Source of the DNA: a virus
DNA: 24,371 nt
Strand: one strand, 5' to 3'
IMG/VR virus record: IMGVR_UViG_3300032293_000109
Span: 1-24,371 of that record
A program made the position numbers and the translations under genes. The notes beneath the pieces are model-generated. The model saw only the letters and a list, made by a program, of their open reading frames with translations. It made no database searches and was not told the origin of the DNA. Shown piece by piece: positions 7,048 to 12,302 of the stretch. The first letter of the stretch is position 1. The number at the start of each line of letters is the position of its first letter.

Positions 7048-7287
7048 ATGTCCCGCGCTTTAGATAAATTCCAGGGTGGCAACGGGTTTACCGTTGGCAC
7101 TGCTGGAACTGCTGCGTCTGGCTATTGGGCAATACAGATGCTTGCCGACACCACGTTTACTACTATCAGCGGAAATTACGATGGTACGCTGACAGGTATA
7201 TCAATTGGTTCTGGCAATATCATCTACGGCGAGTTTAACAGCTTTACTGCTGGGACTGGCCGAGTGATTGCATACAAATCGGCCTAA
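7048..7287 (+). CDS. Small Gly/Thr-rich hypothetical structural-type protein
   Basis: This encodes 79 residues, immediately after the 6848 gene with only 2 bases between. The protein is Gly/Thr/Ser/Ala-rich with alternating hydrophobic residues (GFTVGTAGTAASGYWAIQML, then SIGSGNIIYGEFNSFTAGTG), which suggests a compact beta fold. No signal peptide or membrane segment is visible. It is likely a minor virion protein by position and composition, but the function is unknown. No clear ribosome-binding site is present, and coupling to the upstream stop is likely. Confidence 0.55.
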   Translation: MSRALDKFQGGNGFTVGTAGTAASGYWAIQMLADTTFTTISGNYDGTLTGISIGSGNIIYGEFNSFTAGTGRVIAYKSA

Positions 7288-7303
7288 TGGGATTAGCAGT
7301 CAA

Positions 7304-7331
7304 CCCGCCAAAGGTTCAAGTCCTTGGCGGG
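7304..7331 (+). other. Hairpin with a tRNA T-loop-like loop
   Basis: CCCGCC (7304-7309) pairs with GGCGGG (7326-7331), and AAGG (7311-7314) pairs with CCTT (7322-7325). One A is bulged at 7310, and the 7-base loop is TTCAAGT. GGTTCAAGTCC matches the T-arm consensus of tRNAs, but no tRNA body is present. The element sits in the 62-base gap between the genes at 7048 and 7350. Moderately T-rich DNA follows, so a weak terminator or a regulatory hairpin is possible. The 10-mer GTGATTGCAT occurs on both sides (7264-7273 and 7331-7340). Confidence 0.55.
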
Positions 7332-7349
7332 TGATTGCATTGTTATTTT

Positions 7350-7715
7350 ATGCCTTCGCTAAGTCTTAACGTTGGATTAAACAACGGAAGAAAACTTCCC
7401 TTTGGTGGTGGAGCCGCACCCAGCGGGATTCCTGTGGCCACAGTAAATCTGGTTATTGATTTTGGAAGCGGTGATCCTAGGAATGGAACTTACATTAGGT
7501 TTTCGTCCGATGCGGGGCTTCAATGGACTAATTCAAGTTACAGCAATTATTATTCCCTAGTTCCGCCTAATTTCTATTATGGTAACACCCAAACTTGGTC
7601 TTTCTGGGATGGGGATCAAAGCAACCCAGTAGATCCCACAAATCCCAGTACAGATGAAAACTCCATCCCTACATCGGGATGGACAAATCCGGCCATCACC
7701 ATCACCGCCGCTTGA
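7350..7715 (+). CDS. Hypothetical fibre- or head-associated protein
   Basis: This encodes 121 residues. I use the ATG at 7350; a TTG at 7335 would add five residues. The opening SLSLNVGLNNGRKLPFGGG is a motif seen at the front of small phage fibre-region proteins. It continues with a beta-rich domain (VATVNLVIDFGSGDPRNGTY), then an aromatic, Asn/Tyr/Ser-rich stretch (WTNSSYSNYYSLVPPNFYYG), and ends in AITITAA. The composition fits an exposed, non-enzymatic virion or receptor-interacting protein. I recognise no named family. It follows the T-loop-like hairpin, and no ribosome-binding site is visible. Confidence 0.55.
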   Translation: MPSLSLNVGLNNGRKLPFGGGAAPSGIPVATVNLVIDFGSGDPRNGTYIRFSSDAGLQWTNSSYSNYYSLVPPNFYYGNTQTWSFWDGDQSNPVDPTNPSTDENSIPTSGWTNPAITITAA

Positions 7716-7740
7716 TGAACCACACCTAGCGTGATAAACT
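7712..7740 (+). promoter_or_regulatory. Possible sigma70-type promoter
   Basis: TTGATG (7712-7717) and TAAACT (7735-7740) are separated by 17 bases and lie just before the gene at 7756, whose ribosome-binding site AAGGA is at 7744-7748. The hexamers match the sigma70 consensus in 4 of 6 positions each. It coincides with one of the few intergenic gaps in this region. The evidence is only the hexamers and spacing. Confidence 0.25.
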
Positions 7741-7755
7741 AAAAAGGACAAATAT

Positions 7756-8169
7756 ATGGGCTGGCAAACTAACCGCATCTTGGAGACTATTGGTACTGCC
7801 ACCGGCGGTACGCAAAGCATTAACTTTAACCTCGAAGCAATCGAGGCTTTAATGGTTACATTGCAGGCTGACGTTGCTGATGGCATTCGCCCGCCCAACT
7901 CTACAACTGGAGGAACTGGTCCTACCGACTTCACCTCGACTAGCTACGGCACGATTGCAACGGCAAGCACTGGCAGGCTGGGATGCACCATCTTCAATTC
8001 TGGCCCAGGCAACCTCCACGTTATGCTAGGCACAGCAACTGCAAGTACGTCAGCCTTCAGCGTTAGACTAAGTGCTGGAGATTACTATGAAGTCCCATTC
8101 AACTACACTGGCTTGATCGGCGGTATCTTTGCCACCGCTGGAACTGCTGAAGTAACGCAGTTGAGTTAG
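7756..8169 (+). CDS. Hypothetical virion protein with a fibre-like beta domain
   Basis: This encodes 137 residues with a good ribosome-binding site (AAAAAGGA at 7741-7748). The N-terminus is helical (SINFNLEAIEALMVTLQADV, residues 21-40). The C-terminal half, RLGCTIFNSGPGNLHVMLGT through SVRLSAGDYYEVPFNYTGLI and AEVTQLS, resembles a beta domain that recurs in phage fibre and decoration proteins (pattern N-x-G-x-G-x-L-x-V-x-L-G, then a ligand-free YEVPF/YTG turn). It may be a head-decoration or fibre-base protein. Function is inferred from fold-like pattern and position only. Confidence 0.6.
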   Translation: MGWQTNRILETIGTATGGTQSINFNLEAIEALMVTLQADVADGIRPPNSTTGGTGPTDFTSTSYGTIATASTGRLGCTIFNSGPGNLHVMLGTATASTSAFSVRLSAGDYYEVPFNYTGLIGGIFATAGTAEVTQLS

Positions 8170-8178
8170 GAGGGGAAG

Positions 8179-8661
8179 ATGCCTCTTTTTCGCCCAACTC
8201 CGCTAATCTTTACTCTTTACGATACCACTCTTACACAATCTGCCTCTACTTCATTCGTTTCATCAGCAACTCAAATCACTCTTCCTGCTGGAACTTATCA
8301 ATATGAAGGGTGGCTAGGCGGAGATACTGCCTCAACCACAGGCGGAGTACACCTGCAGATTTCCTCAATAACTGGGTCTGGTTGTTTTATAATTAGAGTA
8401 AGCCGTGGTAACGGATATTTTTCATTAACCGTAGACCAAGGAGCAACCAGAAGGGCAGATACAAATGCTCAACTCCACGCAAACGTTATTATGGACGGAG
8501 GGGCAACTGCCAAAAATGTTTCTGGCTGGATAAATGGAACTTTAATCCTAACAAGCGCGCAAACTTTTGGATTTCAAATTGCTCAAAGATCCGCAACAGA
8601 TGCAAGCAATCCAGCAATTATGTCTACTGGATGTTACATCAAGTACACTAAAATAGCCTAA
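8179..8661 (+). CDS. Hypothetical jelly-roll-like virion protein
   Basis: This encodes 160 residues, preceded by a strong ribosome-binding site, AGGAGGGGA at 8168-8176. The pattern ITLPAGTYQYEGWLGGDTAS near residues 33-52, with VHLQISSITGSGCFIIRVSR and the later GWINGTLILTSAQTFGFQIA, is that of C1q/TNF-like or related jelly-roll domains in phage fibres: 'LPAGTY' opening, alternating strands, and a final TGCYIKYTKIA strand. Such domains bind receptors or cap trimers. The DNA is AT-richer than the 7756 gene, suggesting separate ancestry. A fibre or decoration role is likely; the exact family is not established. Confidence 0.55.
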   Translation: MPLFRPTPLIFTLYDTTLTQSASTSFVSSATQITLPAGTYQYEGWLGGDTASTTGGVHLQISSITGSGCFIIRVSRGNGYFSLTVDQGATRRADTNAQLHANVIMDGGATAKNVSGWINGTLILTSAQTFGFQIAQRSATDASNPAIMSTGCYIKYTKIA

Positions 8662-8795
8662 TGCCCCTCCTCCTCCTTGCCCTCTTGCTCTGCTCCTGCT
8701 CGCCCAAGCCAGCGGACAGCAATGTGCTACCCCGCTACTCGGACATGGGGGCTGCGGAAGATGCAGGAGCAGTAAGTTCTGGTAATGTCAAATGA
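8661..8795 (+). CDS. Very small lipoprotein
   Basis: This frame of 44 residues begins at the ATG overlapping the previous TAA by one base (TAATG); an in-frame stop at 8649-8651 leaves no earlier start. MPLLLLALLLCSCSPKPADS is a short lipoprotein signal with lipobox LCSC and the lipidated cysteine at residue 13. The mature part has only about 32 residues (SPKPADSNVLPRYSDMG and onward). Tiny outer-membrane lipoproteins of this sort are typical of Rz1-like spanin subunits, and a coiled-coil/membrane protein lies close by at 9057. The last four bases overlap the next gene as ATGA. Confidence 0.6.
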   Translation: MPLLLLALLLCSCSPKPADSNVLPRYSDMGAAEDAGAVSSGNVK

Positions 8796-9079
8796 AACGG
8801 ATTTACTCATGGATGCTACGAACTGGTTTACGATTCTTACTGACGGGCAACGATTACGCTTGTTTCAAAGAGGCGTGGAAGTGCGCGGAGGAAACCAACA
8901 ACCGTTCCGTCGGCCTAAAATATATCGGCTCAGTCAAGCACCTCTTATCAGTCAACCGCTCGATCCGCAAGATGGTACAAGACGGGCGGGATCGGGACGA
9001 GATTACCGCCGCCTTGGTTCACTTAGCCGTCAGCCTAAAATACTTGGAGAGTCGCAATGAGCAACGAGCAGATATCTGA
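8792..9079 (+). CDS. Small hypothetical protein in a lysis-like cluster
   Basis: This encodes 95 residues. It overlaps the lipoprotein gene by ATGA and the following gene by 23 bases, so it is in a tightly coupled trio. The N-terminus MKRIYSWMLRTGLRFLLTG could be a weak membrane or signal segment. The rest is helical and charged (CFKEAWKCAEETNNRSVGLK, then VNRSIRKMVQDGRDRDEITA and AVSLKYLESRNE). A competing frame at 8785-9060 is less protein-like, with many Arg/Pro/Gln and no regular pattern. I do not recognise the family. A lysis or regulation role is suggested only by its neighbours. Confidence 0.5.
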   Translation: MKRIYSWMLRTGLRFLLTGNDYACFKEAWKCAEETNNRSVGLKYIGSVKHLLSVNRSIRKMVQDGRDRDEITAALVHLAVSLKYLESRNEQRADI

Positions 9080-9284
9080 TTTGCGGGTCACTTTGGCTAG
9101 GTTAGAGGAGCGTCAAATCCAGCTTTTCTCCATGGTGGAAACCTCACTTGCAAACTACGCAGATGTTGCTAATAGATTGAGTGCGCTGGAACACTTGCGG
9201 ACGAAGGTTCTGGCTGTAGCTGGGCTAATAGGGCTTGCTTGCTCAATGGCCTGGGATGTCCTCAAAAGCCGCCTTTCTAATTAG
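9057..9284 (+). CDS. Coiled-coil protein with one membrane segment, XhlA/holin-like
   Basis: This encodes 75 residues. Residues 1-47 form a heptad-like helix (DLRVTLARLEERQIQLFSMV, then ANYADVANRLSALEHLRTK), followed by one hydrophobic span (VLAVAGLIGLACSMAWDVL, residues 50-68) and a short polar end, KSRLSN. This layout is that of haemolysin XhlA-type proteins, which in phages sit in lysis cassettes with holins and endolysins. No holin family is proven by sequence, and the lysin of this phage lies far away at 22207. The start overlaps the previous gene, with a possible ribosome-binding site GGAGAG at 9046-9051. Confidence 0.6.
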   Translation: MSNEQISDLRVTLARLEERQIQLFSMVETSLANYADVANRLSALEHLRTKVLAVAGLIGLACSMAWDVLKSRLSN

Positions 9285-9292
9285 GAGACTAA

Positions 9293-10123
9293 ATGCCCAC
9301 ACTTGGAACACAAAACATCAGCACTAGCTATCCACAGCTTCTCAAGACCTTTGGGACTGGCGGGCTGGATGGCACGCTTCAGGTCATTACCGATGGGGAT
9401 AACACCTCCTCGGCTCTGTCTGTGTCCACCTCTGGCGTGGCCAGCACCGGCAGCCTTGAAGTGGTGGGAACCAGCCTGCTGACGGGTGCAGTCACCTTTG
9501 GCACTAGCTTCACCGCCTCTACCGGCACAGCTACAATTGGCGCAGCGGTTATTGGTGCGACTACCTTCACCACTGGCTTTACCTCTTCTACTGGTACGAA
9601 CACCTTGGGAACGGCTTCAATTGGCACAGCGTCGATTGGAACGGCTACGATTGGGACGGCAACGATTGGGACAGTTTCTGGCGCAACTATCTTTACCACT
9701 GGCTTTACCTCTTCTACTGGCACAAACACCCTTGGGACAATTGCCTCGACCACCTTTACCAGCACTGGTCTTGCGACAGTTGGTACTCTGAAAGTTGGTG
9801 CATCTGGTCCAAGCCTTACGGCGGTAACATTTGCAACCGCAGCTTATGCTGGCGCGACAGTACTTGATATTGACCACGTAACAACAGGATCGAATGTAAG
9901 CACTGGCACGCTTGCAGCATCTGGAGCTGTTCTTGGCGACTTTGTCATTGGCAATATAAATTCAATTGGATCTACAACTGGAGCAACGCCTGCTGGATTA
10001 TTGCAAGACTTTAGGGTTGAGTCAGCGGGTGTATTGCGTTTTACAATTTTCAATTCCACCCAAACAACCGGCACAATACCAGCAGGAACAATCTTCGCAA
10101 CCGCACTAAGGTTTACGGCTTAA
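9293..10123 (+). CDS. Repetitive fibre protein 1
   Basis: This encodes 276 residues, extremely rich in Thr, Gly, Ser and Ala, with ribosome-binding site TAGGAGA at 9282-9288. The N-terminus (TQNISTSYPQLLKTFGTGGL) is probably the virion-attachment end. Residues 93-149 contain two copies of TTGFTSSTGTNTLGT exactly 42 residues apart, and between them are five 5-residue units of the form GTASI/GTATI (15-bp repeats at 9608-9682). Such regular short repeats suggest a trimeric beta-solenoid or fibrous shaft. The C-terminus (VESAGVLRFTIFNSTQTTGT) looks globular. It is likely a tail or head fibre that contacts the host; the receptor is unknown. No enzyme motif is visible. Confidence 0.7.
   Translation: MPTLGTQNISTSYPQLLKTFGTGGLDGTLQVITDGDNTSSALSVSTSGVASTGSLEVVGTSLLTGAVTFGTSFTASTGTATIGAAVIGATTFTTGFTSSTGTNTLGTASIGTASIGTATIGTATIGTVSGATIFTTGFTSSTGTNTLGTIASTTFTSTGLATVGTLKVGASGPSLTAVTFATAAYAGATVLDIDHVTTGSNVSTGTLAASGAVLGDFVIGNINSIGSTTGATPAGLLQDFRVESAGVLRFTIFNSTQTTGTIPAGTIFATALRFTA
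9569..9720 (+). repeat. 26-bp direct repeat pair in fibre gene 1
   Basis: The segment starting ACCACTGGCTTTACC and ending TTCTACTGG is identical at 9569-9594 and 9695-9720. The copies are 126 bases (42 codons) apart and in the same frame, and similarity continues downstream as TGTNTLGT in both. This is an internal duplication within the fibre shaft. Confidence 0.85.
9608..9682 (+). repeat. Five 15-bp tandem repeats in fibre gene 1
   Basis: Five in-frame units encode GTASI, GTASI, GTATI, GTATI and GTVSG, starting at 9608, 9623, 9638, 9653 and 9668. Third codon positions differ between copies, so the repeats are not brand-new, but the number of units could vary between relatives by slippage or recombination. 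Confidence 0.85.
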
Positions 10124-10127
10124 TTTT

Positions 10128-11168
10128 ATGGCAATGATAGATCGCAACTTTACCTTCGCAACCAACGGCACGGTTAGTGCTGCTGATTTGCATAACCTAA
10201 TTGATTCAGCCACGATTTACCAGGATCTCATTACCGGCCAACTGCCAATCACCAGCGTTGGCACAAACTATGAATTATTGATTGCTGATGGAACTAACCC
10301 CAACGCCGCACCCAATGCGGTCACGGTGTATGACTTGTTTGAGGACGCACTGACAGCTGGTACTTATACCAACGCAAACATCAGCGCAGCGTTGACCTAC
10401 GGCACTGCCACGGGAACTAGGTTGGTTTCCGCAAATGCTACAATCACGACTGGCACAATTACGACTGGGGTTATACCTAGCCTTACCGCCGGCACAACCA
10501 CATCGACTGCGGCCACGATTACCAGCGGAACGATTACTAACTTGGCCAGCACTACTGGAACGATTGCTACGCTTAACAGCACTACTGGAACGATTGCTAC
10601 CCTGAACAGCGCAACTGGCACAATCACCAATCTATCCACAACCCTTGCTGGTGATTTCACAATTAGCAACGGAACAGGAACGCTTGGGACAAGCGGAGCA
10701 ACCGCTGGAACTTATGGAAGTGTAACCGCAATTCCATTCTTAACTGTCAATGCAAAGGGAATAATTACATCCGCAACAACTGGAACTTTCTCGTCAACTC
10801 CTGCGGATGGGTCAATCACATTTGCAAAGCTCTCAACTTCAGCAACTGAAGCGGACAATGTGGCGAAACGCACAGCAAAGGCTTGGGTAAATTTTAATGG
10901 AACTGGAACACCAGCCATACGAAGTGATTTTAATGTAAGCTCAATTACGGATCACGGAACTGGGGATCAGTCAGTAAATTTTGATGCGGCATTTTCTGAC
11001 TCCAATTATTGTGCCGTGATTGGATTTGAACAGACTGACGCAGCTTCATCCACAATGGCGGCTGGGATCAAGACGATGAGTACATCTTCGGTAAGAATTA
11101 AATGCGAAAGGTCTAACGGCGGAGATGAGGATCTTCAATTTTTATGCCTAGCCGCATTTTCACTATGA
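10128..11168 (+). CDS. Tail fibre protein 2 with decapeptide repeats and a receptor-type tip domain
   Basis: This encodes 346 residues. The N-terminus, MAMIDRNFTFATNGTVSAAD followed by LHNLIDSATIY, is typical of the virion-binding end of phage fibres that also carry a later ITFAKL segment. Residues 134-173 hold four 10-residue repeats (GTITNLASTT, GTIATLNSTT, GTIATLNSAT, GTITNLSTTL). The middle, LTVNAKGIITSATTG and DGSITFAKLSTS, is a common fibre pattern. The C-terminus, KAWVNFNGTGTPAIRSDFNV followed by SSITDHGTGDQSVNFDAAF, is a widespread fibre tip domain, ending with AAFSL. Two small assembly-type genes follow directly, as usual for fibre modules. An alternative start at 10134 would remove two residues. 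Confidence 0.8.
   Translation: MAMIDRNFTFATNGTVSAADLHNLIDSATIYQDLITGQLPITSVGTNYELLIADGTNPNAAPNAVTVYDLFEDALTAGTYTNANISAALTYGTATGTRLVSANATITTGTITTGVIPSLTAGTTTSTAATITSGTITNLASTTGTIATLNSTTGTIATLNSATGTITNLSTTLAGDFTISNGTGTLGTSGATAGTYGSVTAIPFLTVNAKGIITSATTGTFSSTPADGSITFAKLSTSATEADNVAKRTAKAWVNFNGTGTPAIRSDFNVSSITDHGTGDQSVNFDAAFSDSNYCAVIGFEQTDAASSTMAAGIKTMSTSSVRIKCERSNGGDEDLQFLCLAAFSL
10527..10646 (+). repeat. Four 30-bp repeats in fibre gene 2
   Basis: Units start at 10527, 10557, 10587 and 10617. Units two and three are nearly identical (GGAACGATTGCTAC followed by CTTAACAGC or CTGAACAGC). Each unit encodes GT-I-x-x-L-x-S-x-T, a regular hydrophobic pattern expected of a fibre shaft. Confidence 0.85.
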
Positions 11169-11353
11169 ATAAAATAATTATTTATGACAATGGTGTTGGA
11201 GTTTCGGTAATTTATCCATCACCGAACTGGAACGGAACACTAGAAGAACTAGCCACCAAGGACGTACCCGCTGGCCGTCCATACAAGATTGTGGATGCCT
11301 CCGAAGTTCCTTCCGACCGCACCTTCCGCAACGCATGGGAGTACCAAGAATGA
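11165..11353 (+). CDS. Small fibre-module protein, tail-fibre-assembly-like
   Basis: This encodes 62 residues from the ATG at 11165, overlapping the fibre stop by ATGA. Sequence MNKIIIYDNGVGVSVIYPSP, then ATKDVPAGRPYKIVDASEVP and RTFRNAWEYQE, matches a small protein very often found immediately after phage tail fibre genes (pattern DVPAG-PY-IVDAS-hPxDRTFRxAWE). Those genes are commonly annotated as fibre assembly or chaperone-like, although a biochemical role is rarely shown. It is coupled to the next gene by another ATGA overlap at 11350-11353. Confidence 0.7.
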   Translation: MNKIIIYDNGVGVSVIYPSPNWNGTLEELATKDVPAGRPYKIVDASEVPSDRTFRNAWEYQE

Positions 11354-11589
11354 TTATTGTAAATCCAGATAAAGCCAAAGCAATTTGGAAGGATAAGTGG
11401 CGTGAGGCTCGCAAGCCCCTTCTTGCCTCCCTCGACATTGAATTTATGAAGGCTGTTGAGGCTGGTGACTCCGAGAAGCAGGCTGAAATTGCATCAAAGA
11501 AACAAGCCTTGCGTGATGTGACTCAGACTGAGATCAACGGCAACACGCCCGAAGAGATTAAGGCTGTTTGGCCGAGCGTGCTGAATTAA
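11350..11589 (+). CDS. Small helical fibre-module protein
   Basis: This encodes 79 residues from the ATG at 11350. It is helical throughout: MIIVNPDKAKAIWKDKWREA, ARKPLLASLDIEFMKAVEAG, then SKKQALRDVTQTEINGNTPE and EIKAVWPSVLN. Proteins of this pattern (KAK...R..R.P.L..LD..FM.A.E.GD, KQ.LRDVT) regularly accompany the previous gene in phage fibre modules and are annotated as fibre or tail assembly proteins. A chaperone role for the fibres is plausible by position. An upstream ATG at 11335 would add five residues, but the ATGA coupling favours 11350. Confidence 0.65.
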   Translation: MIIVNPDKAKAIWKDKWREARKPLLASLDIEFMKAVEAGDSEKQAEIASKKQALRDVTQTEINGNTPEEIKAVWPSVLN

Positions 11590-11601
11590 GAAAGGGCATA
11601 A

Positions 11602-12297
11602 ATGACCCTAACTGAAATCGCCCAATACGCAGGCGAGAAGATTGGCAAGACCGATGCCGATACGCTTACCTTCCTGCAAAAGTCAGCCAGCCTAAACTAC
11701 AGGCGGGTGTGGAACTTTGCTGCTTGGCGCGAGACTGTTACCACCTCTACCTACTCAGTCGGCACGGCCAGCAGGACTGTCTCCCTTGGCTCCAACGTGG
11801 AGAACCCTCTTTCAGTAGCTTACAACGATGCTGAAATTCAAGCGATGGATCTGGCTACCATCGTTAGCCAAGACGCTAATTTGCTGGATGAGGACACAAC
11901 TGGCACGCCTGCTTTCTACTATTTCAAGGGGCGTAACACCGGCGGGACTGCCGAGTTAGACCTCTACCCCAAACTAGATACCACCAGCACCAACACGCTC
12001 TTAGTAGTGCAAAAGCTCCAGTGCCTAACCCGCACTAACCTGGTCGTAGATTTTCCTCCCTCTGCCAACGCCATTGCCGACGAACTACGCTTACCCCACG
12101 TTAGCCACGTTGTCTTAGCCTTGACCCACGCTGATGCCTTGGAGCGGGAGCGGCAGTACGGCAAGGCGCAAGTTGTCACGCAGGCAGCTAACGCCGACCT
12201 GGCGGCGATGGCCAATTACGAGTTGTCCCAGGTTGGCGGGATGAAGCAGATTACCCCAGTTGGCTTGGGCGATTTAGGCATCGAAGAGATTATCTAA
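11602..12297 (+). CDS. Tail adaptor / head-tail connector protein
   Basis: This encodes 231 residues with ribosome-binding site AAAGGG at 11591-11596. It starts with a helix (MTLTEIAQYAGEKIGKTDAD), then LTFLQKSASLNYRRVWNFAA WRETV, a pattern of phage adaptor proteins in which helices bind the portal ring. A beta segment (TYSVGTASRTVSLGSNVENP) and a C-terminal helical hairpin (VVLALTHADALERERQYGKA) follow. It sits directly before the tail nozzle gene, the usual adaptor-nozzle order in short-tailed phages. The role would be to join portal and nozzle. Family membership is inferred from pattern and position. Confidence 0.7.
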   Translation: MTLTEIAQYAGEKIGKTDADTLTFLQKSASLNYRRVWNFAAWRETVTTSTYSVGTASRTVSLGSNVENPLSVAYNDAEIQAMDLATIVSQDANLLDEDTTGTPAFYYFKGRNTGGTAELDLYPKLDTTSTNTLLVVQKLQCLTRTNLVVDFPPSANAIADELRLPHVSHVVLALTHADALERERQYGKAQVVTQAANADLAAMANYELSQVGGMKQITPVGLGDLGIEEII

Positions 12298-12302
12298 CCA
12301 CT

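Noticed and set aside
7270-7340. A functional tRNA gene at the T-loop-like hairpin
   Set aside because: No acceptor 5' strand, D arm or anticodon arm is found upstream, and the T-arm outer pair is mismatched in a tRNA fold.
8785-9060. Alternative frame of 91 residues overlapping the gene at 8792
   Set aside because: Composition (Arg/Pro/Gln-rich, no regular pattern) is less protein-like than the 8792 frame, and the ATGA coupling supports 8792.
9379-9765. Long - strand frame across fibre gene 1
   Set aside because: Its Val/Pro/Ala repeats are the complement of the Thr/Gly/Ser repeats of the fibre. It has no start signal of its own.
10397-10669. Long - strand frame across fibre gene 2
   Set aside because: Same cause: the complement of tandem repeats stays open by codon bias.
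9293-11168. Diversity-generating retroelement variable region in the fibre genes
   Set aside because: No reverse transcriptase gene or template/variable repeat pair is visible in the window; the fibre repeats are short tandem units.
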